DNA from: an uncultured bacterium
Lineage (GTDB): Bacteria > Myxococcota_A > Bradymonadia > UBA7976 > VGTA01
Direction: 5' to 3'
DNA length: 64,000 bases
Assembly: GCA_943788935.1 (NCBI GenBank)
Contig: CALSSE010000015.1
Span: 186,001 to 250,000, forward strand
The notes beneath the pieces are model-generated. The model worked only from the letters and a program-made list of their open reading frames with translations, made no database searches and was not told the DNA's origin. This document shows, piece after piece, positions 35,554 through 44,647 of the stretch. How positions within the stretch are numbered: position 1 is the first letter of the stretch; each line of letters begins with the position of its first letter. The position numbers were made by a program, and so were the translations under genes.

Positions 35554-35566
35554 AGAAAACTATCAT

Positions 35567-36808
35567 TCAGTCTAAATCTAAGACCGACTCGAGTGGGAGG
35601 TCACGCTTCATCCTCTCGAGATCTTGTGTCGTGTAGCGGAGCCTTTGATTGAGAACTTGCATAAAGCACCAGAGTAGCTTCACTGCGATCTCATTGTTTT
35701 GCTGCATTAAGCGGAAGAGCGGACGACGTTTTACGACGATCACTCGGGTCTCTGCCTCGGCGTGAGCCGATGCTGATCGATGGTTCCGGTCCATAAGCGC
35801 CATTTCTCCAAAGTGACCACCTTGACCCATCTTGATTACGATCTGTCCACCCTTACGGATACTGACTTCGCCGTCGAGAATGACAAACATCTCATCTCCC
35901 TTGACGCCTTCATCGAAGATCATCTCACTCGCCTCGTAGTGACGTTGGGTACTTGAGTTTAAGACTTCGATTAATTCGACATACTCTAGATGCTGGAAAA
36001 TCGGCATCTGCCGGAGGATATTGAGGCGGAAAGCTATATCATCACTCTGAGCGCCTCGGTCTTCTATTTTGACGATTAAGCCGGTGATATTATCTTTACC
36101 ACCACGAGCATTAGCGACATCAACATATCTCTGTGGAGCGCTCTCAAACCGACCCTCAACCAAAATACTATTGACCTCAGCATCGGTCTCAAAATAGTTA
36201 GATAGACCATCGCTACAGAGGAGAAATTGGTCTCCATCAGCGATCTCAAAATCAAGGAGGTCTACTTCTACATCAGCATACACGCCTACGGCTCTAGTGA
36301 GAGCGTTACGATAAGGGGAGGTCTCTGCTTCTTCAGGTGTGATCTTCTTACTGCGGATGAGCTCTCGAATAAGGGAGTGGTCTTCAGTGAGTTGGAAGAC
36401 TTCACCTTGTCTCACGAGATAGACTCGGCTATCGCCTACATGGGCGATATAGCCTCTCATTGGAGTCAGTAACAAAAGAGAAACAGTAGTCCCCATACCC
36501 CTCTTGGAGATATCTCGCTCAGCCTCTGCATGAATGTCTTTGCCTGCTTTTCTGACCGCGCGTTCTAGAAGTGAGAGAAGCATGTGTCTTGTCTCTTCAT
36601 CATCATTTAGCTCTATTCCAGCTAAGCCCTCACGGATCACTTTTTGGCTACTCTCTACAGCCGTCGCGCTGGCGACTTCTCCTGCAGCGTGCCCTCCCAT
36701 CCCATCGGCAACAATGTAAAGTTTACTCTTGGGATCTATTAGAAATGTATCCTCATTTGAACGTTTTTTACGTCCAATGTCCGTATGCGCTTGAGCTATA
36801 ATATGCAT
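35567..36808 (-). CDS. PP2C-type Ser/Thr phosphatase fused to a cyclic-nucleotide-binding domain
   Basis: 413 residues. Residues 1-245 form a PP2C domain: AQAHTDIGRKKRSNEDTFL, VADGMGGHAAGEVAS, MGTTVSLLLL, AHVGDSRVYLV, FLLCSDGLSNYF and GGKDNIT give the full set of metal-binding Asp residues. Residues about 265-390 form a CNB domain (MIFDEGVKGDEMFVILDGEVSI, then HFGEMALMDRNHRSASAHA), whose FGE and Arg in the phosphate-binding cassette are intact, so cyclic-nucleotide binding is plausible. It should reverse Hanks-kinase phosphorylation, possibly gated by a cyclic nucleotide. AAGGA lies 6 nt before the ATG. Divergent from the PEGA and kinase genes. Confidence 0.92.
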   Translation of the reverse strand: MHIIAQAHTDIGRKKRSNEDTFLIDPKSKLYIVADGMGGHAAGEVASATAVESSQKVIREGLAGIELNDDEETRHMLLSLLERAVRKAGKDIHAEAERDISKRGMGTTVSLLLLTPMRGYIAHVGDSRVYLVRQGEVFQLTEDHSLIRELIRSKKITPEEAETSPYRNALTRAVGVYADVEVDLLDFEIADGDQFLLCSDGLSNYFETDAEVNSILVEGRFESAPQRYVDVANARGGKDNITGLIVKIEDRGAQSDDIAFRLNILRQMPIFQHLEYVELIEVLNSSTQRHYEASEMIFDEGVKGDEMFVILDGEVSIRKGGQIVIKMGQGGHFGEMALMDRNHRSASAHAEAETRVIVVKRRPLFRLMQQNNEIAVKLLWCFMQVLNQRLRYTTQDLERMKRDLPLESVLDLD

Positions 36809-37116
36809 AAATATTCCTTAAAATAGTTGCCGCTAATGATGATATGACAGATCAATCATAGCACTAAAATTCTACGTTAATTACATACTGTAATGGCCGA
36901 GTATTGTCACCTAGTCTTTCACTTCCATACTTGATTAGCAAGAGGTCGCAGAAATGGCAAAAGATATGAGAATCAAGAGATCTACCACTGACCCTCCATT
37001 TGAGTTAGGATTGATTTCAGATCTCACTTCTATTTGATACTCAAACTTTGTAAGACTGATTGACCAGTTTAAAGCTAGAAGTTCTAAGGGCTTCGATATT
37101 TATATAAGGAGGCTAG
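36809..37116 (+). other. 308-bp intergenic region between divergent phosphatase and PEGA/kinase genes
   Basis: No open frame, RNA gene or repeat was recognised. It must contain the start signals for both directions. AAGGAG near its right end (AAGGAGGCTAG) is the ribosome-binding site of the PEGA gene. AT-rich stretches occur near both ends, but no pair of promoter boxes is convincing. Confidence 0.6.
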
Positions 37117-38346
37117 ATGAATATCAACGCGACACACACTGAGGGTTTTCTTCAGCGACTACTCTTCATCTTACTCAGCTTGAGTCTTACGTTAGGTATC
37201 GGCTGGAGAGGAGAGATCGCGGAGGCCTCTCCCAACAAAACCAAAGAAGCTAGAGCTTGGGTTAAGAGAGGGGAGACCGCCCTTACAGAGGGAAGGGTAC
37301 GAGAAGCTCTCCTCGCCTTCGAGTCAGCTGAGCGATACTCATCAAGTGTTAATCACAGGATGATGATCGCTAAGGTCTACGAGGCCATGCCCAAAACTGA
37401 AGGTTGCCTTCGCGCGATTAATACATGGCGAACAGTAATCAAAGACCTAAAGGCTCAGAGCTCATCGCTCGTCTCAAAGGCTGAGGCTAAAGTAAAGAGC
37501 TTAGAAGAGGAATGTACTCGACAAATAAGTATTACGAGTACGCCAGTAGGCGCTAAAGTATGGGTAGAAGAGGAGCTAATCGGCTTTACACCACTGGTCG
37601 TGAGTATACGCACTGGCCAATCGTCGGTGAAGGCTGCCTTTCAGGGACAAGATCGCTCTAAAATTTTAAGCGCAGATGAGAGCGAGGTCAGTTTTCAGTT
37701 TGACCAATCAGCCAAGACACACAACCAGAAAGCAGACTCTTCAGCGATCGCCGTATCAGACTCTTCAAAGACTGTCTCACAAAGGCCCATTAAGTTTGAA
37801 GTATCTCTTAAATGCAGAGCGCTCGTAGATCAAAAGTATCAAGAGCTCAGCTCATGTCAGTCGAGAGCTTTGTGGGAAGGAGATCAGTTTAAAATCGATT
37901 TCCATAGTGATCAAGATCTCTATATTTATGTCTTCTTGAGCAATGATAGCGGTCAGCGACAGACTCTCTTCCCTCGAGGCAATACACCCAATAGGATCTT
38001 CGCTCTTCAGCGTAATAGCTTACCGAAAAATTCTTGGTTTACTCTCGATCATGTAGGGCCCGTTACCGAGAAAATCTATGTGATCTATTCTACCGCACCA
38101 GTAGATGCTTTCGAGTCATTACGAAATGTCAATATCAAACCAAAAGACGGTCGAAGTCAAATGAAGCTAAAGACACTCGCGATGAGCTCAGTTCGTGGTG
38201 TACACTTACCTAATACCAATCAGCAACTCACGCTCTCGGTGAGTGATACTCTAGATGACCAGCGTCACTTTATTGGTCAAGACAAGGTCAATCGCGTAGA
38301 ATTTGAGTTGTATCATCAAGGCGCCCGACCACAAAGGGCTGACTGA
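37117..38346 (+). CDS. Exported PEGA and DUF4384 domain protein
   Basis: 409 residues. Signal peptide about 1-37; a TPR-like region (about 45-120) includes ARAWVKRGETALTEGRVREALLAFESAERY; a PEGA domain (about 140-190) reads STPVGAKVWVEEELIGFTPLVV; a DUF4384 domain lies at about 225-350, with SDQDLYIYVFLSNDSGQ and LFPRG. PEGA and DUF4384 domains are both common in extracytoplasmic partners of Hanks-type kinases in Myxococcota. The kinase gene starts 44 bp downstream, so they probably form an operon. An excellent AAGGAGG site precedes the ATG. Confidence 0.86.
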   Translation: MNINATHTEGFLQRLLFILLSLSLTLGIGWRGEIAEASPNKTKEARAWVKRGETALTEGRVREALLAFESAERYSSSVNHRMMIAKVYEAMPKTEGCLRAINTWRTVIKDLKAQSSSLVSKAEAKVKSLEEECTRQISITSTPVGAKVWVEEELIGFTPLVVSIRTGQSSVKAAFQGQDRSKILSADESEVSFQFDQSAKTHNQKADSSAIAVSDSSKTVSQRPIKFEVSLKCRALVDQKYQELSSCQSRALWEGDQFKIDFHSDQDLYIYVFLSNDSGQRQTLFPRGNTPNRIFALQRNSLPKNSWFTLDHVGPVTEKIYVIYSTAPVDAFESLRNVNIKPKDGRSQMKLKTLAMSSVRGVHLPNTNQQLTLSVSDTLDDQRHFIGQDKVNRVEFELYHQGARPQRAD

Positions 38347-38390
38347 ATATGGCTCAGTCGTATTATCCTTTATCTCTAGAGAGGTTTTAG

Positions 38391-40559
38391 ATGGATTTGC
38401 TAAACACCACTCTCAACCAGCGTTTCAGTCTAGATAAAGAGATCGGCAGAGGAGGGTTTGGAGTCGTCTATCGATCAACAGACCTACATTTAGGTCGTGA
38501 GGTCGCTGTGAAGATTCTCTTCTCTCAGCTCGCGTCTCGAGATAGTGTACAGCGTTTTCTGAGAGAGGCGCAGGTTAGCTCTCAGCTGCAGGATCCACAT
38601 ATCATAACGACCTTCGACTTTGGAGCGGTTGAAGGAGGGGTGACCTTTATTGTTACGGAGCTTCTAAGAGGGCTCTCGCTTGCAGCTCTACAGGAACAAC
38701 ATTCTCTATCGATGACCCAGATCTGCGGTTTAATGGCGCAAGCTCTCCAAGGCCTTCTCACAGCGCATCAAGCTGGAGTCATTCACCGTGATATTAAGCC
38801 TGCCAATTTCTTCATAGAGTGGCGTAATAAGATATTCTTGAAAGTGATCGATTTTGGGATCGCCAAGGCTTTACAGACCACCAAAGATGACGCTGAGTCA
38901 ACAGAGGGAGCAGGAGAAACAAAAACCAAGGCTTTATTTGGTACGCCTCATTATATGTCACCAGAGCAAGTTCGCTCTACCAAGAATGTTAAATATGGGA
39001 CAGACATATATAGTCTAGGGGTAGTCTTCTATGAGCTCGTCTTTGATAAGCTCCCCTTTGACTCAGATGAACAAATTCAGATTATGATTAAGCATCTGCA
39101 AGAGCCCCTCCCTTCACTCGGGGAGCTCCCACCTGAGAAGCATTCTCAGCTCTCTGAAGATCAATGGGATAGGGTAAAGTCTCTTATTCAGGGGATGCTA
39201 GATAAGTCAGAGGAGAGTCGTCGGAGTAATCTCAGTGAGTTAATCAATGACTTTACGGCGCTCGCCTATGAATTAAAACAGATAAATCCTCTACAGGCAC
39301 AAGCGGAAGAGGAGCAGCTTAAAAGACTCATCGAAGCCCAAGCGACTACCTACAGTAAGACGAGTATGGGGGTCTCCCTCCCAAGACTCGAGACTGATTC
39401 GGGGATTCATCCTAAAAACATAACAGCTCATGGAGTTCCACAAGCACAATTCACCCAGTCTGAGCCGAGTGAGCCGATGATCGGTGATACCCTCGACTCA
39501 GAGTCAGATCTAGAGAGCCCTCATGTCGCCTCTCAATCTCCAATGACAGATGCGACGGTTGATTGGGATGACTCTACTCATGTAGTTCCTCATTCGGGTT
39601 ACCAAAAGTTGGCGAGGAGAAAGGCAGAGGTAGAGGAAAAGAGTCAGAATCAGTCGCAGGGTGCGAGCGTGACTTCCTCTAAGCATGACTTCTCTAAGAC
39701 TTTAGATACGGTCACTCCCCTCATAGACCCAAATCGTTTAGACAATGAGGTCGTTGACTACTCGATGAGCCAAGAGACGCTTACTCCTCCTCCTAATGAT
39801 GATCGATCTCAGACGGTTCCTCCTCCTAGCCATTTACAAGCTGACTTCGCTCCTAATAAAGGCTTATACGAACCTGTCGCGCGGCTTTATCCCACCATGT
39901 TCCCTGAAGAATTTGAGGAGAAAGAGAGTGTTGTTGATGGCGGGGCAGACTCTTCGCGACCAAAGCGTCAATGGATTCTCCCTTTGACAGTGATTATAAG
40001 CCTCATAGGATTGAGCTCAGCTTTTGTCATGTGGACTCTTAATTTAAAGTCGATAGAAGATCAATCCTCCGATGCCACAGACGCTGTCAAAGCCACAGAC
40101 GCTGTCAAAGCCACAGACGCTGTCAAAGCCACAGACGCTGTCAAAGCCACAGACGCTGTCAAAGCTACAGACGCTGTCAAAGCCACAGACGCTGTCAAAG
40201 CCACAGACGCTGTCAAAGCTACAGACGCTGTCAAAGCTACAGACGCTGTCAAAGCTACAGACGCTGTCAAAGCTACAGAAAGTCTGTCTACCCCGAGTAC
40301 TGTGAAACTGTATTTTAAGCGTAAATCTTCATATTCCGTAGGTGAGCAAGTGAGAGTTTACGTCAAGGCATTCAACCAAGAAGGAGAGCGGGTGAAGGGA
40401 CAGGTACGCTATCATGTCTCTCCTCGTCGACTAGCGACTGTCAAAAGGGGAAAGATCTACTTCAAGAATAGCGGAGAGGGCAAGATTAAGGCTTGTTTGA
40501 CGTCTGGCTCCAAACGGTGCAGTCGGTCGCGTCTTATCTACGTTATAGACCCGTTTTAA
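38391..40559 (+). CDS. Hanks-type Ser/Thr protein kinase with one membrane helix and TDAVKA stalk
   Basis: 722 residues. Kinase domain about 13-290, complete: GRGGFGVVYRSTD (glycine loop), REVAVKILF (Lys), VIHRDIKPANF (catalytic loop), KVIDFGIAKAL (DFG) and GTPHYMSPEQ (activation segment end). A juxtamembrane region of about 230 residues, rich in Ser, Thr and Asp, leads to a membrane helix (about 527-552). Outside lie eleven TDAVKA repeats (563-628) and a small beta domain (about 632-722) resembling a bacterial Ig-like fold. It should signal from envelope to cytoplasm, opposed by the neighbouring PP2C-CNB phosphatase. AGAGG precedes the ATG. Confidence 0.92.
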   Translation: MDLLNTTLNQRFSLDKEIGRGGFGVVYRSTDLHLGREVAVKILFSQLASRDSVQRFLREAQVSSQLQDPHIITTFDFGAVEGGVTFIVTELLRGLSLAALQEQHSLSMTQICGLMAQALQGLLTAHQAGVIHRDIKPANFFIEWRNKIFLKVIDFGIAKALQTTKDDAESTEGAGETKTKALFGTPHYMSPEQVRSTKNVKYGTDIYSLGVVFYELVFDKLPFDSDEQIQIMIKHLQEPLPSLGELPPEKHSQLSEDQWDRVKSLIQGMLDKSEESRRSNLSELINDFTALAYELKQINPLQAQAEEEQLKRLIEAQATTYSKTSMGVSLPRLETDSGIHPKNITAHGVPQAQFTQSEPSEPMIGDTLDSESDLESPHVASQSPMTDATVDWDDSTHVVPHSGYQKLARRKAEVEEKSQNQSQGASVTSSKHDFSKTLDTVTPLIDPNRLDNEVVDYSMSQETLTPPPNDDRSQTVPPPSHLQADFAPNKGLYEPVARLYPTMFPEEFEEKESVVDGGADSSRPKRQWILPLTVIISLIGLSSAFVMWTLNLKSIEDQSSDATDAVKATDAVKATDAVKATDAVKATDAVKATDAVKATDAVKATDAVKATDAVKATDAVKATDAVKATESLSTPSTVKLYFKRKSSYSVGEQVRVYVKAFNQEGERVKGQVRYHVSPRRLATVKRGKIYFKNSGEGKIKACLTSGSKRCSRSRLIYVIDPF
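40077..40274 (+). repeat. 18-bp tandem repeat, eleven copies, encoding TDAVKA
   Basis: Eleven units of ACAGACGCTGTCAAAGCC or with final T (synonymous) run without interruption, immediately after the kinase membrane helix. Copies differ only at the last base, so expansion is recent. The peptide is helical and alternately charged. Confidence 0.97.
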
Positions 40560-40568
40560 GGCCTCTTA

Positions 40569-43238
40569 TTAGGAGCGTCTCTTCACTCCTCGTTGAGGGC
40601 CTATTGAGAGCGGATCCTCCGGCCAATGATGCTTTGGGTATCGACCACGAAGTTGTCGTCTAACCTCTGGATAGCTGTTTGTCCAAAAGGCGGGTAGGTC
40701 TGAAGTGATCTGTGTGACTCTCCGGTTTGGAGCCAGCAGATGGAGCTGTAAGGTGAGTGACTCTGAGGAAGAGGAGTGGCTCAGTGTTGGATGATGCTGT
40801 TCACCAAAGAGTGATTGTAAGTATACGTTGATGGCAGGTGGTCGATTTGTCTCATACCGAACCTCTGTTGTTTGGCCGGTTGGGAGAGTATATTCGCGAG
40901 GTGTGATCACCTCCACCGCCTCTACCCAAGTCGGTGGGGTGAGGCCTTTGATGAGCGGGAGGAGTTTTTTGGGTGATGAGAGCTGCTTACTATGAGTCAT
41001 CCCGCTAGCGAGATAATCAATGAGCTGAGTGAGTGGACTGGAGAATAGAGGTGTTGAGTCCTCGCTAGGTGCCCATTGAGGGAAGGGCTCTCCGCTCTGG
41101 TTAATAATCGCCTGGCACATGGATGTCTGCTCTCCTAACCATCGGAGTCGTTGTAGCCAGCCTCGTGACTCATCATCGAGGTTGATCCATCGCCAAGGGG
41201 ATTGTTCAATCATCTGCTTGAAGAGGACTTGTGCCTCTTGAGAATCGGGTGATGCAGGTCTGGTCTTCTCCCAGAGGATAAGCTCCCCTAATCTCCCTAT
41301 CTGTCGTTCATAAACACCGCTCTTGCTGTCATTAAAGTAAAGCTCCTTGCTCTCAAGAGGCGAGAGCCAAGAAGGTTCAATGGGTAAAGCAAGTTCGATG
41401 AGGGGTTGGCCTTTAGAAGAGAGTCGAGAGCGGAGGGTAACGATCAGCGAGGGATGATCAGAGAGTGTAGCACTAGAGATTACTGACTCACCGCCTCCTG
41501 ATAAATGATAGATTAGGTCCCGCTGGGCTTGACTGCGAGACCTCAACCGAGCGATTGATCGTGGGCTCGATTGAGCGAAAGCAAAGGCGACCCGCTCTTT
41601 GACTGTCAAGGTAACGAGTTGATTAAGAAGTGGGTGCTCTAAATCATAGTGTAACTCTCCGATAAACTTAAGAGTTCGTTGAGTATAGCGGATCAACTGC
41701 TTGATCGTGAGATTAAATTCTCGTCCGAAACCTCTCTGAAGATGAGATGTATGGCTCTGGGGAGAGGTGTTCTGCTCTTGATAAATCGACCATCGATACC
41801 AGGGGTCAAGGGCATAGACTCCCAAGGACTCTCTAGCGATGGGGTCTCGAGGAAGCTCAGCGAGCGCGCACATAAAGGCTACCTCATCGAGACACCCTAG
41901 CTTTGCTCCCCACAAGAGCGCGAGGCCTCTTCGGGGATGAATCGGGAGCTGCGCTAGCGCCTGCCCAAGTGGTGTTAGGAGGTCTAGTTCGATATGAAGA
42001 GCGCCTAACTCTTTCAGCTCTTCACGCGCTCTCTTAAGAGCGCTCGGAGGTGGATCTTCAAACCACTCAAAGCTCCTCCAGTCTCCTGCCCAGGAGCAGA
42101 TTTTAAGGAGGCTCTCGGTGAGGTCGGCGAAATTGATCTCTGCCGGTGTCACTAACGCTCTCTTTTGATGATCGTGTTCGGTCCACAGTCGTAGACATTG
42201 ACCGCTCTGAGTCCTCCCCGCCCGCCCTGCTCGCTGAGTGGCGGAGTCGTCCGCGATAGGGAGGGTGATGAGATGGGTTAAGCCTGTTTTCATATCACAG
42301 CGCGCTGTACGATAGAGGCCGCTATCGATGACATGAGTGACACCATCAATAGTCAGTGAGGTCTCAGCGATATTAGTACTTAATATAACCCGCGGAGGAC
42401 CACTTGAGTCTAGCGCTCTTTTTTGTGCATCGAGTGGTAAGCTACCATATAACTCGCTGACCATACATTGAGGATAGAGGTCTATAATCGCATCGCGCGT
42501 TTCTTCGATCTCTCGTCTGCCGGGGAGGAAGACGAGACAATGACCAAGATGAGAGTCTTTAGAGCATTTATGATCAGCGACTCCCTTTCTGCGATCTCCT
42601 CTTGGTTCATTGAGCCAAAAAGAGTTAAGTTGCTCAGCGATCACCGTCGGAAGAGCCCGAGAAGACGGGGAATGATCGAGGTGAACCACTTGAAGAGGGT
42701 GACTGCGACCCGAAGCGAATATTATGGGTGCGTTAAGTCTTTGAGATAGCGGTTCGGCGTCGAGGGTTGCGGACATGATTAAGAGTCGGAGATCATCACG
42801 CTCAAGTAGCTGAGCTTCCCTAAGCATCATTAGAGTCAGGTCGGTGAGTAGATTACGCTCATGGAATTCATCGAGGATCACTAGGCCGACCCCGCTGAGC
42901 TCTGGGTCATTGAGGAGGCGCTGGATGAGTAAGCCTTCGGTGAGCACCTCAATACGAGTATTTATACCGATATGACGCTCATGTCGAACCTGATAGCCTA
43001 CCCGATCTCCCACTCGCTCATGGAGGAGCTGAGCCATCCATGACGCTACCGACCGCGCCGCTACTCGGCGAGGTTGAAGTATAATGATGCGTCCCTCTAC
43101 CCCTTCGGACATCAAGAGTCGTAGCGGGACTTGGGTCGTCTTCCCTGAACCTGGAGGAGCGCTCAATATAACCGCGCTGTTGTGTTTCAACGCCTCGGTT
43201 AGCTCGGCGAGCACCTCATCTACAGGGTACTGACTCAC
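40569..43238 (-). CDS. hrpB: ATP-dependent helicase HrpB
   Basis: 889 residues, slightly longer than the usual about 820. DEAH/RHA family motifs: APPGSGKTTQVPL (Walker A, about 27-39), ILQPRRVAARSVA (Ia), LVILDEFHERN (Walker B in the HrpB form DEFH), LLIMSATLDA (III), VILSTNIAETSLTI (V) and QRAGRAGRTQSGQCLRLW (VI). An HA2-like and an HrpB C-terminal domain follow, with the family QxSPR-type ending region (LRGRYPKHHWPEDPL). Start is GTG, 5 bp after the terC stop, with GAGG upstream, so terC and hrpB are likely cotranscribed. The RNA substrate of HrpB is not well defined. Confidence 0.94.
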   Translation of the reverse strand: MSQYPVDEVLAELTEALKHNSAVILSAPPGSGKTTQVPLRLLMSEGVEGRIIILQPRRVAARSVASWMAQLLHERVGDRVGYQVRHERHIGINTRIEVLTEGLLIQRLLNDPELSGVGLVILDEFHERNLLTDLTLMMLREAQLLERDDLRLLIMSATLDAEPLSQRLNAPIIFASGRSHPLQVVHLDHSPSSRALPTVIAEQLNSFWLNEPRGDRRKGVADHKCSKDSHLGHCLVFLPGRREIEETRDAIIDLYPQCMVSELYGSLPLDAQKRALDSSGPPRVILSTNIAETSLTIDGVTHVIDSGLYRTARCDMKTGLTHLITLPIADDSATQRAGRAGRTQSGQCLRLWTEHDHQKRALVTPAEINFADLTESLLKICSWAGDWRSFEWFEDPPPSALKRAREELKELGALHIELDLLTPLGQALAQLPIHPRRGLALLWGAKLGCLDEVAFMCALAELPRDPIARESLGVYALDPWYRWSIYQEQNTSPQSHTSHLQRGFGREFNLTIKQLIRYTQRTLKFIGELHYDLEHPLLNQLVTLTVKERVAFAFAQSSPRSIARLRSRSQAQRDLIYHLSGGGESVISSATLSDHPSLIVTLRSRLSSKGQPLIELALPIEPSWLSPLESKELYFNDSKSGVYERQIGRLGELILWEKTRPASPDSQEAQVLFKQMIEQSPWRWINLDDESRGWLQRLRWLGEQTSMCQAIINQSGEPFPQWAPSEDSTPLFSSPLTQLIDYLASGMTHSKQLSSPKKLLPLIKGLTPPTWVEAVEVITPREYTLPTGQTTEVRYETNRPPAINVYLQSLFGEQHHPTLSHSSSSESLTLQLHLLAPNRRVTQITSDLPAFWTNSYPEVRRQLRGRYPKHHWPEDPLSIGPQRGVKRRS

Positions 43239-43243
43239 TAGGA

Positions 43244-44506
43244 TTAGGCCTCGACGCCCTCACCCTGGTTAAGTTCACCTTTGAGCTCGCTGAGGAGCTC
43301 AGCTTTCAGCTCAGATTTAATTTCACCTTTGAGACGATCGAGATCAGCAGATGAGTTCATGTCGTTAGACGTAGACTCTTCATTCTCGTTCGCGTCCTCT
43401 TCATCCTCTTCGGCCTCGGGCCAAATAAAGGAAGCGATGACGCCTGTAGAAATCATTCCGAGGACAATGAATAAACTCACATTGTGATCTAGGAGATCAA
43501 TCTCAAAGCCCTTAGCGGCAGTGAGGAACATCTTCAAGGAGATGAAGACCAAGACCCACAGAACAGCCTTTTCGAGGTGAACGAGATACTTGGTGAGCGC
43601 GACTAAAACGAAATAGAGAGATCGGAGGCCCAAGATCGCGAAGATCATCGCTGAGTAGACGAGAAGAGGCTCACGAGTGACCGCGATGACCGCGGGAACA
43701 GAATCAAAGGCGAACATCACGTCAGAGCCCTCAATAACGAGGAGACAAACCATCGCCGGTGTCATTAGACGCTTTACTCCAGCGGTGACCTTGTAGTCTG
43801 ACTTAGTGGTTTTCGCTTCATCGGTTGCCTCTTTATTGGAGATCAAGAACCGGTTCCCAATTAAGCCAGGAAATATCGGGTAAATCTTATTAAACATCTT
43901 GACGAGGAACATATTCTCATAGTCAGGCTCTGCGTCATCATCATCCTCACTGGTGAGCATTTGATAGGCGGCATAGCCGATCGCTGCCCCAAAGATAACT
44001 TCTGCCCAGGGACCCATCACATGGAGCATTGCGCTACCAATACCTACAAAGACCGCGCGGAAGATGATCGCTCCCAAGATCCCGTAGTAGAGGATCTTGT
44101 GTTGTAGTACATCTTTGATATCAAAGAACTTAAACACCGCGATAAAGACGATCAGATTGTCGACGGAGAGGACCTTCTCTAGTACATACCCGGTGAGGAA
44201 GAGATTGGCGAAAGCTTCTGATTGAGCTGCAGTGAGTGCTTCACCGGTACCCGTCTCGGTCATTCCCCAGCGTAGCCAAGCGTAAAAGCCCAAAGAGAGG
44301 GCGATCCAAAAAATCGACCATCCGGTAGCATTAGTAAGTGAGATCTCCCGTGAGTTTTTATGCTGAACGAGGTCAATAATGAGTGAGATGAAAAACGCCG
44401 CGACAAAGATAATAACGGTGATGGTAGGGAAGCCGAGCGCTGGTAAACTAGCGATGACTTCACTGACACCCTCAGCAGCAGCAGGGTTCATGAAAAGGTG
44501 TAACAT
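43244..44506 (-). CDS. TerC/Alx-family membrane protein
   Basis: 420 residues from ATG 44506; a TTG at 44554 is in frame, but AGAGGA 7 nt before 44506 decides the start. Nine or so membrane helices. Family motifs: LEKVLSVDNLIVFIAVF (conserved Asp in the membrane), RAVFVGIG, LLVIEGSDVMFAFDSVPAVIA (second Asp motif) and FAILGLRSLYFVL. TerC/Alx proteins act in manganese efflux or in metalating exported proteins. The last about 60 residues add a Glu-rich linker and an amphipathic helix with KGEIKSELKAELLSELKGEL. No yybP-type riboswitch was recognised upstream. Confidence 0.9.
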   Translation of the reverse strand: MLHLFMNPAAAEGVSEVIASLPALGFPTITVIIFVAAFFISLIIDLVQHKNSREISLTNATGWSIFWIALSLGFYAWLRWGMTETGTGEALTAAQSEAFANLFLTGYVLEKVLSVDNLIVFIAVFKFFDIKDVLQHKILYYGILGAIIFRAVFVGIGSAMLHVMGPWAEVIFGAAIGYAAYQMLTSEDDDDAEPDYENMFLVKMFNKIYPIFPGLIGNRFLISNKEATDEAKTTKSDYKVTAGVKRLMTPAMVCLLVIEGSDVMFAFDSVPAVIAVTREPLLVYSAMIFAILGLRSLYFVLVALTKYLVHLEKAVLWVLVFISLKMFLTAAKGFEIDLLDHNVSLFIVLGMISTGVIASFIWPEAEEDEEDANENEESTSNDMNSSADLDRLKGEIKSELKAELLSELKGELNQGEGVEA

Positions 44507-44513
44507 GGGGCAA

Positions 44514-44519
44514 TCCTCT
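44514..44519 (-). promoter_or_regulatory. Ribosome-binding site deciding the TerC start
   Basis: AGAGGA on the minus strand, 7 nt before the ATG at 44506, preferred over the TTG 48 bp upstream whose AGGAGG is only 2 nt away. Confidence 0.65.
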
Positions 44520-44647
44520 GACAAATGACTAAAGATAAAGGAGAGTTTGGTCAAAACCTCCTAGGGTACTGTCAAGCGGGAATCAGATAACCTTGATCTA
44601 GAGCTTTGTCAATCAGCGCTCACCGATAATGATGATACTTCTTTGAT

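Noticed and set aside
44507..44647. yybP-ykoY manganese riboswitch upstream of the TerC gene
   Set aside because: Looked for because it often precedes terC/alx; the conserved loop sequences are not visible.
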